Shown in pieces: positions 43,135 to 51,855 of a stretch of DNA of 64,000 nucleotides. The notes under the pieces are model-generated. The model did not search any database. It was given only the letters and a program-made list of their open reading frames with translations, and had not been told where the DNA came from. The stretch spans positions 5,980,501-6,044,500 of the forward strand of contig NZ_CP067102.1 of NCBI RefSeq assembly GCF_016616885.1. The letters run 5' to 3'. The stretch is from Bradyrhizobium diazoefficiens (lineage in GTDB: Bacteria > Pseudomonadota > Alphaproteobacteria > Rhizobiales > Xanthobacteraceae). Positions within the stretch are counted from its first letter, which is position 1. Every line of letters starts with the position of its first letter. The position numbers were made by a program, and so were the translations under genes.

Positions 43135-44643
43135 ATGAAGATGTTTCGCCTCGCCGCAACCGCGGCTGCGTTCCTGCTGTCGCTTGGGGCCGCCCACGCG
43201 CAGACCACGCTGCGTATCGGCCTTGCCGAGGACCCCGATATTCTTGATCCCTCGATGGCGCGCACCTATGTCGGCCGCATCGTGTTCGCCGCATTCTGCG
43301 ACAAGCTGTTCGACATCGACGAGAAGCTCAACATCGTGCCCCAGCTCGCGCTGTCGAGCGAGACCGCCGATGACGGCAAGGGCCTCGTCATCAAGCTCAG
43401 GCCCGGCGTGAAATTCCACGACGGCGAGCCTTTCGACGCGGAGGCCGCCAAATTCTCGCTGGAGCGCCATTTGACTCTCCCCGGCTCGTTCCGCAAGCCG
43501 GAGCTCGCCTCGGTAGACCACATCGATGTCGTCGATCCCCTCACCATCAAGCTGGTGCTGAAATCGCCGTTCTCGCCGTTGCTCGCCCAGCTCACAGATC
43601 GCGCCGGCATGATGATGTCGCCGAAAGCGGCGAAGGCAGCCGGCGACAAGTTCGGCCTGCACCCGGTCTGCGCCGGCCCTTATAAATTCGTCGAGCGCGT
43701 GCAGCAGGACCGCATCGTGTTCGAGAAGTTCGCGGACTACTGGAACAAGGACCACGTTTTCATCGACCGCATCGTGTTCCAGCCCATCGTCGATGCCACC
43801 GTGCGGCTGGCGAACCTGAAATCCGGCGCCCTCGATCTGATCGAGCGCGTGCTCGCCACCGATCTCAAGGAGGTGCGCGCCGATTCACGGCTGAAGGTCG
43901 CCACCGCCATCGAGCTCGGCTATCAGGGGATCACGCTCAATATCGGCAAGGATAAGGCCAAGGGACCGCTGAGCCAATCCGCCAAGGTGCGGCAGGCTCT
44001 CGACCTTGCCATCGACCGCGAGGCGATCAACCAGGTCGTGTTTAACGGCGAGTTTCAGGTCGGCAATCAATGGGTCAATCCTGATCATCCCTACTACCAA
44101 AAGAGCTTGCCGGTCCGTCCCCGCAATGTGGAGAAGGCCAAGGCGCTGCTGAAGGAAGCCGGCGTGACGCCGCCAGTCAGCGTCGACTTCCTGGTGCCGA
44201 AGGGCGCGGAGACGGAGACACCGGCGCAGGTGATCCAGTCGATGGCTGCAGAAGCTGGTTTCGACATGAAGATCCGCGTCACCGAATTCGCAACCGGGCT
44301 CAAGCAGGCCGAGGCCGGCGATTACCAGGCCTTCATGCTCGCCTGGAGCGGCCGCGTCGATCCTGACGGCAACACCTTCATCTTCCTGCACAGCGGCGCT
44401 CCTCAGAACTACGGCGACTGGAACGATGCGCAGGCCGACAAGGCGCTGGAAGACGCGCGGCTCGTGACCGGCCTCGCCAAGCGCAAGGCCAGCTACGAAG
44501 ATTTGGCCAAGCTGGTCCAGGATGAGGAGCCGCTGCTCTATCTCTATCATCGCCGCATCATCATTGCGCATACCACCAAGCTCGAGGGCTACAGGCAGAT
44601 GCCCGACGGCCTCGTGCGCGTCGTCGGCCTCAAGCTGAAGTGA
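43135..44643 (+). CDS. Peptide ABC transporter substrate-binding protein (importer 2)
   Basis: This is a 502-residue SBP_bac_5 protein with a clear signal peptide (MKMFRLAATAAAFLLSLGAAHA, cleavage before QTT). The segments LRIGLAEDPDILDPSMAR and LRPGVKFHDGEPFDAEAAKFS show the DppA fold. It is only distantly similar to the first binding protein, so the two importers probably have different ligands. The ATG at 43135 is chosen because the signal peptide starts there. Confidence 0.92.
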   Translation: MKMFRLAATAAAFLLSLGAAHAQTTLRIGLAEDPDILDPSMARTYVGRIVFAAFCDKLFDIDEKLNIVPQLALSSETADDGKGLVIKLRPGVKFHDGEPFDAEAAKFSLERHLTLPGSFRKPELASVDHIDVVDPLTIKLVLKSPFSPLLAQLTDRAGMMMSPKAAKAAGDKFGLHPVCAGPYKFVERVQQDRIVFEKFADYWNKDHVFIDRIVFQPIVDATVRLANLKSGALDLIERVLATDLKEVRADSRLKVATAIELGYQGITLNIGKDKAKGPLSQSAKVRQALDLAIDREAINQVVFNGEFQVGNQWVNPDHPYYQKSLPVRPRNVEKAKALLKEAGVTPPVSVDFLVPKGAETETPAQVIQSMAAEAGFDMKIRVTEFATGLKQAEAGDYQAFMLAWSGRVDPDGNTFIFLHSGAPQNYGDWNDAQADKALEDARLVTGLAKRKASYEDLAKLVQDEEPLLYLYHRRIIIAHTTKLEGYRQMPDGLVRVVGLKLK

Positions 44644-44653
44644 CGCTGCAGGG

Positions 44654-45595
44654 ATGCTGAATTTCCTCGCCCGCCGGCTTGCGCAGATCGTACCGACACT
44701 GTTCTTTGTGTCGTTGCTGATCTTCTCGCTGCAGCAATTGCTGCCGGGCGATCCCGCCCTGGTGATGGCGGGAGAAGAGCGCGATCCGGCCGTGATCGAG
44801 CAGATCCGCCACCAATACCGGCTCGATCAGCCGGTCCCCGTGCAGTACGCCTACTGGATGAAGGGCGTGTTATCGGGCGATTTCGGCGAGTCCCTGCGTA
44901 ACAAGATGCCGGTGCGCGAGCTGATTGCGCAAAAGCTGCCGGTGACACTGCAACTCGGTTCGATGGCGATCATCATCGCCTTCCTGATCGGCATTCCCGC
45001 CGGGATCGTCGCCGCCGTGAAGAAGGGAACGGCCTGGGACTACGGCGCCAATTTCTTCGCGCTATGGGGCATCTCGACGCCAAACTTCTGGCTCGGCATC
45101 ATGCTGATCTTCCTGTTCTCGATCGAGCTCGGCTGGCTGCCGGCCTCGGGCTATGTGCCGCTCACCGAGAACTGGCGCGCGAGCCTGGCTGCCACCATCA
45201 TGCCCGCTTTCGTGCTCGGCAATGCGATTGCCGCGGTCCTGATGCGGCATACCCGCAGCGCCATGCTCCAGGTGCTGGAAAGCGATTACGTCCGCACCGC
45301 GCGCGCCAAGGGGCTCTCCGAGCGTTCCGTGATCCTGAAACATGCCATGCGCAACGCGCTGACGCCGATCATCACGCTCGGCGCGCTCGAGCTCGGCACG
45401 CTGCTGTCCGGCGCCGTGCTGACCGAGCAGATCTTCTCCATTCCCGGCTTCGGCAAGCTGATCGTGGACGCCGTGTTCAACCGCGACTATGCCGTCGTGC
45501 AGGGTGTGGTGCTGGTGACCGCCACGGTCTACATCACCCTCAATCTGGTTGCCGACGTCGCCTACATCCTCGTCAACCCGCGGCTGAGGGGCTAG
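44654..45595 (+). CDS. Peptide ABC transporter permease, DppB type (importer 2)
   Basis: This is a 313-residue six-helix permease. It begins MLNFLARRLAQIVPTLFFVSLLIF with LLPGDPALVMAGEE, and has the EAA loop RSAMLQVLESDYVRTARAKGL and the closing LVADVAYILVNPRLRG. This is the standard DppB/GsiC layout. GsiC is the glutathione importer permease, and the GGT nearby makes gamma-glutamyl substrates plausible, but sequence does not decide this. Confidence 0.92.
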   Translation: MLNFLARRLAQIVPTLFFVSLLIFSLQQLLPGDPALVMAGEERDPAVIEQIRHQYRLDQPVPVQYAYWMKGVLSGDFGESLRNKMPVRELIAQKLPVTLQLGSMAIIIAFLIGIPAGIVAAVKKGTAWDYGANFFALWGISTPNFWLGIMLIFLFSIELGWLPASGYVPLTENWRASLAATIMPAFVLGNAIAAVLMRHTRSAMLQVLESDYVRTARAKGLSERSVILKHAMRNALTPIITLGALELGTLLSGAVLTEQIFSIPGFGKLIVDAVFNRDYAVVQGVVLVTATVYITLNLVADVAYILVNPRLRG

Positions 45596-45598
45596 GCC

Positions 45599-46483
45599 AT
45601 GACCGACGCCGCCCTGTCGGGCCCCCTTGTGCAAGCGGACGAACTGGACAGCCCGGCGCGCCGCGCGCGGCGTCACCTGTTCAAGCGCAAGGCAGCGGTT
45701 GCGGGCCTCGTGGTCCTCACCATCGTCATCCTGCTCGCGCTGCTCGCCCCTCTGATCGTGCCCTACGACCCCATCGCGACGAGCTGGAGCCTGGTGCGCA
45801 AGCCGCCCACATTCACGCACTGGTTCGGCACTGACGAGCTTGGCCGCGATATCCTGAGCCGCGTCGTCTACGGCGCGCGGGCCTCGCTGCTTGCGGGCCT
45901 GATCTCGGTCGCGATCGCCCTCGGCATCGGCGTGCCGCTCGGCCTTCTCGCCGGCTATCGCGGCGGGTTCGTCGATGCGCTGATCAGCCGGATCACCGAT
46001 GCGATGCTGGCCTGCCCGTTCCTGATCCTGGCGATTGCGCTGGCGGCGTTCCTCGGTCCGAGCCTCGGCAACGCCATGATCGCGATCGGCATCTCGGCAA
46101 CGCCCATCTTCATCCGCCTGACCCGCGGCCAGGTGCTGAGCGTCAAGGCCGAGGACTATGTCGAAGCGGCACGCGCACTCGGCAATCCGCCTTGGCGCAT
46201 CGCTGTCTCGCACATCCTGCCGAACATCCTGCCCGCACTGCTGGTTCAGGCGACGCTCTCGATCGCAGCCGCCATCATCGCCGAGGCGGCGCTATCGTTC
46301 CTCGGCCTCGGCCAGCAGCCGCCGGCGCCATCCTGGGGCAGCATGCTTAACGCAGCGCAACGCTTCCTGACCCAGGCGCCCTGGATGGCGATCTGGCCGG
46401 GGCTTGCGATCTTCCTCGTGGTGCTGTCGCTGAACCTGCTTGGCGACGGCCTGCGCGACGCCCTCGACCCGCGGCAGCGTTAG
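45599..46483 (+). CDS. Peptide ABC transporter permease, DppC type (importer 2)
   Basis: This is a 294-residue permease of the DppC/GsiD group. It has a first helix (AAVAGLVVLTIVILLALLAPL), the WFGTDELGRDILSRVVYGARASL motif, the EAA loop RGQVLSVKAEDYVEAARALG and the terminal LNLLGDGLRDALDPRQ. This is the last gene of the 12-gene run. It starts 3 bases after the previous stop, and its own stop overlaps by 4 bases the stop of the converging gene. Confidence 0.92.
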   Translation: MTDAALSGPLVQADELDSPARRARRHLFKRKAAVAGLVVLTIVILLALLAPLIVPYDPIATSWSLVRKPPTFTHWFGTDELGRDILSRVVYGARASLLAGLISVAIALGIGVPLGLLAGYRGGFVDALISRITDAMLACPFLILAIALAAFLGPSLGNAMIAIGISATPIFIRLTRGQVLSVKAEDYVEAARALGNPPWRIAVSHILPNILPALLVQATLSIAAAIIAEAALSFLGLGQQPPAPSWGSMLNAAQRFLTQAPWMAIWPGLAIFLVVLSLNLLGDGLRDALDPRQR

Positions 46484-47226
46484 ATCACCACCTCGCGCAT
46501 CACGCGGCGGCAATCCATCTCATATTCGAGGTCGACCACCGGCGGCCGCGCGAAGTGCCAGGTGAGGCCCGAGCGCAGCGCGCCACGGCGGACAAGCTCG
46601 TCGACAAGCGCATGGTGGAAGTCGTGCACGGAATAGGCCTGTACGCCGGTCGTGTCCTTCCAACCGAATCCGAACGCCGTCATCCGGTTCTCCATCTGCG
46701 ACGTCGTGGTGAATCGCACCTTCTCGCGCAACCCCTCCGGGCTGAGGTCGCGGTAGCGTACCGTGCGCTCGACATAGCTGCCGCCGCCCTCGCGCGCCTC
46801 GGCACCGCCAGCAATGACGAAGGACGGCGCTTTGGAGCTTGTTGGGAACGTGAAGGAGAACGCGTAGAACGACGGCTCCGACGGCGGATCGATCTCGGGA
46901 CAGACATTGCTGCGCGCCACCGGATTGGTGGTGCCGTCGAAGATGCCCCATTCCGACAGCGTCTTGACGTAATGCAAGTTGAATGCGCGGAAGCCCTCCT
47001 CGCTGAAGGCAGCCGGCGAGCGCAGCTCGCAGGCACAGAACGCCGTCAACGGGCGCCCTGCCTCCTGAATGAACTTTGCCGCAAGCGCAAACCCCTCGGC
47101 CAGAGGCACGAGGCGATCGAACCGGACGCGCTCGATCTCATAGCCGTCATCGGCGGCCGCACCAGCCGAATACTGAAACACGGAGGGAATGAACCGATAG
47201 TTGCCGGCGGAGAATTCACGCGTCAT
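46480..47226 (-). CDS. Uncharacterised protein, possible CnbZ-type deaminase
   Basis: This is a 248-residue soluble protein starting MTREFSAGNYRFIPSVFQYSAGAAADDGYEI after a TAGGAG ribosome site. It resembles proteins annotated as 2-amino-5-chloromuconate deaminase (CnbZ) and loosely related to RidA-like proteins, but I recognise this only by general pattern. Conserved-looking residues include FCACELRSP, a VARSNVCPEIDPP segment and YSVHDFHHALVDELV. It follows the REC-cyclase gene by 9 bases on the same strand, so it may be cotranscribed with the kinase operon, with no clear functional link. Treat the name as tentative. Confidence 0.45.
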   Translation of the reverse strand: MTREFSAGNYRFIPSVFQYSAGAAADDGYEIERVRFDRLVPLAEGFALAAKFIQEAGRPLTAFCACELRSPAAFSEEGFRAFNLHYVKTLSEWGIFDGTTNPVARSNVCPEIDPPSEPSFYAFSFTFPTSSKAPSFVIAGGAEAREGGGSYVERTVRYRDLSPEGLREKVRFTTTSQMENRMTAFGFGWKDTTGVQAYSVHDFHHALVDELVRRGALRSGLTWHFARPPVVDLEYEMDCRRVMREVVI

Positions 47227-47235
47227 GACGAACTC

Positions 47236-48486
47236 CTAATCCAATTGAATGCGGATGCCCTTGCCGCCGTTGAGCAGGCGCCTCAAGTGAAATCCGGCGA
47301 GAGGATCGTCCGCGTGCATGCTGACCAGCGCGGCAAAGGCCGGCATGGCCGCGGCGTCACCGGCTTCCATCCTGGCAAAGGCCTCGGAATACAGCGCCGT
47401 CTCGGGCGCCTCGAATCTTTCACGCGGCAGCGGCTCGAACGCGCGCAGCGGCTCGCTACGCCCGCGCAGCATCAGATCGCCGACGGGACGCCCCTGAAAA
47501 TTCCTGGCTGCCTCGGCGACACCCGAGCTGACACAGATACGCGTGCCCAGCTGCTTGTTCGCAGCTTCCAGCCGCGCGGCGATGTTGATGGTGTCCCCAT
47601 ACGCGGTGTAGTCGAAGAAGCGATTGCCGCCGAAATTGCCGACCAGCGCGGACCCGGCGTGAATGCCGATGCGGGTGGCTCCGAAATCCACGCCTCGATC
47701 ACTTTGGCGCGCGCAAAAATCCTGTGCCCAGGCATCCAGATCATGGGCGCATGCGACCGCACGCGTCGCATAGTCCGGCTGATCGCCGGGCGCATTGAAC
47801 AGCACCTGGATCGCGTCGCCGATAATTTTTGCGACCGTTCCCTCATGTGCAAAGACGACTTCGGTCATCCCGCCCACATATTCGTTGAGGAGCGCGCCCA
47901 GCGTCTCGGGCGGCGCGGTCTCGACCAGCGAGGTGAAGCCGGTGATATCGGTGAAAATGGTCGCGACATCGCGCCACTGCACCTCGATCCCCTCACCCTC
48001 GCCGCCCGCCGCCAGACGCTTGGCAAGCTCTGGCGAGAAGTGGCGCGACAATGCGGCGTGGGCCCGCTCGGCCTCAGCCTGACGGCGCCTCACCTCGCGC
48101 AACATCCCGATGTGGCGAAGGGTCTTCTCGATTGTGGTTTCCAGGTCGGCGAAGTCGATCGGCTTGGTCAGGAAGTCGAACGCCCCACGGTTCATGGCGG
48201 TGCGGATATTGCTCATGTCGCCATAGGCCGAAACGATGATGGTCGACTTCTTGTCCTCGGCTTCCTGCAGCTTCTGCAACAGCGACAACCCGTCCATTCT
48301 GGGCATGTTGATGTCGGAGACCACCATGTCGACGTGCGGGTTCTGCTCAAGCGATTCCAGCGCCTCCAAGCCGTCGCGCGCGAACATGATGGCAACGATC
48401 CCGTCGCGGATCTGCCTGCGGAATTTTTGCAGGATCAGTGCCTCGAGATCGGGCTCATCGTCGACGAAGAGGATGGTCGAAGTCAT
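47236..48486 (-). CDS. Response regulator fused to class III adenylate/guanylate cyclase
   Basis: This is a 416-residue two-domain protein. Residues 1-125 form a receiver domain with phosphoacceptor D58 ([12 protein letters not shown]) and K108 (FLTKPID). A helical linker (130-165) leads to a class III nucleotide cyclase domain whose two metal aspartates are D180 ([10 protein letters not shown]) and D224 ([11 protein letters not shown]), with [16 protein letters not shown] near the substrate site. Phosphorylation by the operon's histidine kinase would therefore alter cyclic nucleotide synthesis. It overlaps the upstream receiver gene by ATGA. Confidence 0.92.
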   Translation of the reverse strand: MTSTILFVDDEPDLEALILQKFRRQIRDGIVAIMFARDGLEALESLEQNPHVDMVVSDINMPRMDGLSLLQKLQEAEDKKSTIIVSAYGDMSNIRTAMNRGAFDFLTKPIDFADLETTIEKTLRHIGMLREVRRRQAEAERAHAALSRHFSPELAKRLAAGGEGEGIEVQWRDVATIFTDITGFTSLVETAPPETLGALLNEYVGGMTEVVFAHEGTVAKIIGDAIQVLFNAPGDQPDYATRAVACAHDLDAWAQDFCARQSDRGVDFGATRIGIHAGSALVGNFGGNRFFDYTAYGDTINIAARLEAANKQLGTRICVSSGVAEAARNFQGRPVGDLMLRGRSEPLRAFEPLPRERFEAPETALYSEAFARMEAGDAAAMPAFAALVSMHADDPLAGFHLRRLLNGGKGIRIQLD

Positions 48487-48872
48487 GCCGCCTGCTCGAG
48501 CCTCGTGTCGATCTGCTGGCGCAGCAGCGCAAAATCGATCGGCTTGGTGAGCAGCCCAATGGCGCCACGCTCGATCGCCTTGCGACGCGTCTCGGCATCG
48601 CCGTACGCCGTGATCATGATGACCGGAACATGCGGATGCTCGGCGCGCACCTTGGGCAGCATGTCGAGCCCGCTCATGCCGGGCATGTTGATGTCAGACA
48701 GGATCAGGATCAACGAGGGGTCGCGAACCTCGGCCGCGAGCTTCAGCGCTTCGGACGCCGAGGGTGCGAACTCCATCTGGAAACGGCCGGCGCGCAGGTC
48801 GCGCCTGAATTGCTGCCGGAACAGCGCCTCGACATCGGGCTCGTCATCGACGACCAGGATGTAAACGTTCAC
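48483..48872 (-). CDS. Single-domain response regulator
   Basis: This is a 129-residue CheY-like receiver with acidic pocket VVDDEPD (D9, D10), phosphoacceptor D60 ([12 protein letters not shown]), threonine switch in MITAYGD and K110 (LLTKPID). It has no output domain. It is closely similar to the receiver of the downstream cyclase and sits between kinase and cyclase with ATGA overlaps on both sides, so it may act as a phosphate sink or competing substrate that tunes the cyclase. Confidence 0.93.
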   Translation of the reverse strand: MNVYILVVDDEPDVEALFRQQFRRDLRAGRFQMEFAPSASEALKLAAEVRDPSLILILSDINMPGMSGLDMLPKVRAEHPHVPVIMITAYGDAETRRKAIERGAIGLLTKPIDFALLRQQIDTRLEQAA

Positions 48873-51463
48873 GTCTTGCCTCCGGAAGTATCGCCTGCCG
48901 CGATGACGCGCGGCAGGGTGATGATGAATTCGGTGAAGACACCGGGCTCGGTGTTCACGTCGATCGTGCCGCCGTGCTGTTTCACGACGATGTCATGGCT
49001 CATGGACAGACCAAGCCCGGTGCCCTCGCCGGCCGGCTTGGTGGTGAAGAAGGGATTGAACATCTTCTCCTTCACGTCCGGCGGAATGCCCGTGCCGTTG
49101 TCGCGAATCCGGATTTCGACCTTGCCGCCGAGATTCTTCGTCGTGGCGCTCACGGTCGGTTCGAATCCATCGGCGGCGCTGTCCTTGCGCTTAAGCGCAG
49201 CATAGAAGCCGTTCGAGATCAAATTGAGGAAGACGCGGGCGATCTCCTGCGGATAGACGTCGGCCATCCCGGCGGTCGGATCGAGGCCGCGCTGGAGTGT
49301 CACGTTGAACGACGGCCGTTCGGCGCGCGCGCCGTGATAGGCGAGATTAAGGCTCTCCTCGACGATCGCGTTGATGTCGGCTGGGCGATGCTCGCTGGAG
49401 CCCTCGCGCGAGTGCAGCAGCATGTTCCTGACGATGGAATCGGCGCGCTTGCCGTGCTGCGCGACCTTCTCGAGATTGCCCCTGAGCATGCCGGTCAGCT
49501 CAGCCACCTCGTCCTTCGTCTTGCCGTCAAGCGATGCCGTTTGCAGGACCTCGTTGAGCTCGTCGATCAGCTCCGCCGAGATCGACGAGAAATTATTGAC
49601 GAAGTTGAGCGGGTTCTTGATCTCGTGGGCGATCCCAGCGGTGAGCTGGCCGAGCGAGGCCAGCTTCTCGGTCTGGATCAGGCGGCCTTGAGCCGCGCGC
49701 AACTCATCAAGGGACTTCGAGAGCTCCATCGTGCGTTTGCGCAACTCATTCAGCAGCCGCGCGTTCTCAATGGCGATGACGGCTTGCTTCGTAAAATTCT
49801 CGACGACGGAGATTTGCTTGTCGGTAAACGGACGGACTTCCTTGCGATAGACCGCGATCGTGCCAATCAGCTCGTTCTCCCTCAGCATCGGCACGACGAC
49901 GATCGTGCGGGCGCCGGCCACATCGGAGATTCCGCGAATGCTTGGTCCTCCTGCAATATAGGCAGGCGTGTTCTGCACATCGTGAACGTGAACGACCTGA
50001 TTTGTCCTGACAACGGCGGCGAGCGCACTCTCCGGATGAGGATGGATCGCCACATCCCGTCGCGAAGCGGCGAACGCAGGCGGCACGTTGTAGTCAGCTG
50101 CAATGGTGAAGCTTTCGCCGTTCCACAGGTTCATGATCCCGAAACTTGCGCCACAGACGCGCGTGGCATTCTCGAGCAATTTGTGGAACACCGGCGTGAG
50201 TTCGCCCGGAGACGAACTAATCACCTGTAGCACCTCCGACGTCGCTGTCTGCTGCTCCAGCGACTCCCTCAATTCAGCCGTACGTACCGAGACCTTCCTC
50301 TCCAAATCGGCATAGGATTCCCGCAGACGCTCGCCCATGTGGTTGAACCGGTCCGCGAGCTCCTCGAGCTCGTCGCCGGTCTTGATCGAGATCCGCTGCG
50401 AGAAATCACCTCCGCCGATCCGCTCGGCGCCGCTGCGCAGCGCCTGGATCGGGCCGACCATGCGCCGCGCGAGGAATATTCCAGCGAGCACCGCGAAGAT
50501 CGAGGCCGCGAGCAGCACGATCGCGAGCCGTTCCAGCGAAGCATAGAGCGCCGCATAGGCCTCCTCGACCGGCAGCTCGACGAACATGGTCCAGCCGAGC
50601 GGAGCGATCGGCGCTGACGCCGTCAAAACCTTCTGCCCCTGGATGTTGGTCGCTTCCTGCAGGGCGTCCGGCATGACGCCGCCGCTGGCGAGCGCGGCGC
50701 GCACGTGCGCCAGTCCCGACAGGTCGGTGTTGCGCAAAACCAGGCTGATATCGGGATGCGCGATCAGGCGGCCCTCCGGGCCGACCACATAGGCATGTCC
50801 GTGCTCGCCGACCTTGATCTGGGACACGACGTCCCAGATCAGCTTGAGATTGACCTCTGCAATGCTGACGCCGGCATCCTTGCGGGCGCCGGCCTGCGCC
50901 AGCGTCATGTAGGGCTCGGAATCCCTGCGGAAATAGACCGGTCCGTAAAAGACCTTGTGTGCGACCGCCTGCGTGAATTTTGGATCGTCCGACAGATCGA
51001 TGCCGCTGTCGATCGCGTCCATCGCCAGGCGCGAAACGCGTAACCGCTCTCTGCCGGTCGCATCGACCTGGGCGAGTTCGGTGATCGCCGGCACTTGACG
51101 CAAGAGCCGCAGCGCGTCGAACCGGCGCGGCTCGATCGAGCCCGCCGACCACGGCAGTTGCGTGGTCCAGCCGAGCTGGCTTTCGATCTCCTTGACGAAC
51201 TGGCCGATCTTGGCGGCGGCGGCCTCGGCCTGCTCGTGCTGGACCCGGATCAGCGAGGCCTTGTGCTCGCGATAGTAGAACAAGACCTCGAACAGGCCAT
51301 TGGCCAGCAGGGCGACGGCGACCACGGCCACGAACAGCGCGACATATTTGGTGAATAGCCGCGTCCTGATCCCTCGCCTCGCCTCTCCGGACGCGACGCC
51401 GCCCGCGGCCGCGCGCGGTAGCGACCTGGTTTGCGGGGTGTCGGGATGGACGGAAATGCTCAT
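48869..51463 (-). CDS. Membrane sensor histidine kinase (extracytoplasmic sensor, HAMP, GAF)
   Basis: This is an 864-residue kinase. Two membrane helices (about 41-64 and 312-333) flank a periplasmic Cache-like sensor with GEHGHAYVVGPEGRLIAHPD. A HAMP domain follows (334-387), then a coiled coil, a GAF domain (about 425-570) and a kinase core with H613 in AHEIKNPLNFV. The ATP-binding motifs RIRDNGTGIPPDVKEKMF and GTGLGLSMSHDIV are intact. It should sense a small ligand outside the membrane and another through GAF, then phosphorylate the two receivers encoded downstream. Its stop overlaps the response regulator start by ATGA. Confidence 0.93.
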   Translation of the reverse strand: MSISVHPDTPQTRSLPRAAAGGVASGEARRGIRTRLFTKYVALFVAVVAVALLANGLFEVLFYYREHKASLIRVQHEQAEAAAAKIGQFVKEIESQLGWTTQLPWSAGSIEPRRFDALRLLRQVPAITELAQVDATGRERLRVSRLAMDAIDSGIDLSDDPKFTQAVAHKVFYGPVYFRRDSEPYMTLAQAGARKDAGVSIAEVNLKLIWDVVSQIKVGEHGHAYVVGPEGRLIAHPDISLVLRNTDLSGLAHVRAALASGGVMPDALQEATNIQGQKVLTASAPIAPLGWTMFVELPVEEAYAALYASLERLAIVLLAASIFAVLAGIFLARRMVGPIQALRSGAERIGGGDFSQRISIKTGDELEELADRFNHMGERLRESYADLERKVSVRTAELRESLEQQTATSEVLQVISSSPGELTPVFHKLLENATRVCGASFGIMNLWNGESFTIAADYNVPPAFAASRRDVAIHPHPESALAAVVRTNQVVHVHDVQNTPAYIAGGPSIRGISDVAGARTIVVVPMLRENELIGTIAVYRKEVRPFTDKQISVVENFTKQAVIAIENARLLNELRKRTMELSKSLDELRAAQGRLIQTEKLASLGQLTAGIAHEIKNPLNFVNNFSSISAELIDELNEVLQTASLDGKTKDEVAELTGMLRGNLEKVAQHGKRADSIVRNMLLHSREGSSEHRPADINAIVEESLNLAYHGARAERPSFNVTLQRGLDPTAGMADVYPQEIARVFLNLISNGFYAALKRKDSAADGFEPTVSATTKNLGGKVEIRIRDNGTGIPPDVKEKMFNPFFTTKPAGEGTGLGLSMSHDIVVKQHGGTIDVNTEPGVFTEFIITLPRVIAAGDTSGGKT

Positions 51464-51517
51464 TCCCCCAAGCCTAGCAAGAAGGCCGGACCTTGTCTCT
51501 CGCCCCAGCGCACAAGG

Positions 51518-51731
51518 TTACTCGATCACCTCGTCGGCAAGTGCCAGCATGGTCGGGGGAATTTCAAGTCCTGTCGCCTTCGCCGTCTTCGCCCCGGCTC
51601 TCCGCCGTTACCGGCGCGATCGGCGTCACCGTACGCAGGCGATAGATGCGGCCTGGCGTATCGGCCGGCGCCATGCCCGGGCGCACCAATGCCGCCCCGC
51701 CAAGCACTGCCAGAAATTCGCGCCTCTTCGT
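51518..51731 (-). pseudogene. Deletion remnant of a PF04392 (ABC_sub_bind) binding protein
   Basis: Two pieces of one gene family lie end to end in different frames. On the minus strand, an N-terminal piece reads KRREFLAVLGGAALVRP... RIYRLRTVTPIAP after an ACG (51729-51731) where the family has its ATG. About 140 bases later a second frame reads KTAKATGLEIPPTMLALADE and runs on to VIE and a stop at 51518-51520, the exact C-terminal signature of these about 330-residue proteins. Roughly 260 residues between them are missing. The lost start codon, internal deletion and frame change show a dead gene. The family is highly amplified in Bradyrhizobium (recalled knowledge). Confidence 0.7.
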
Positions 51732-51796
51732 CCGACAACCCGCCTCGAGCGCACAATCACGGCGCTACAGCGATCACATTACGAGATGTCGCACGA

Positions 51797-51833
51797 CAAA
51801 AAAAAAGCGGCAACAGCGATGGCTGTTGCCGCT
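51797..51833 (-). terminator. Rho-independent terminator of the RND efflux operon
   Basis: On the minus strand AGCGGCAACAGC and GCTGTTGCCGCT form a perfect 12-bp stem around CATC, followed by a run of T residues (51798-51805). It begins 22 bases after the pump gene's stop codon, the strongest terminator in the window. Confidence 0.95.
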
Positions 51834-51855
51834 TCGCACCCAAATCGGGCCTTGG

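Noticed and set aside
46555..48864. A 769-codon plus-strand open frame over the deaminase-like, cyclase and receiver genes
   Set aside because: It is antisense to three genes with intact catalytic motifs and shows no recognisable domain.
51526..51756. A 76-codon minus-strand frame between the kinase and the RND operon
   Set aside because: The meaningful protein similarity is in the two other frames (the PF04392 remnant), so this frame is a shadow.
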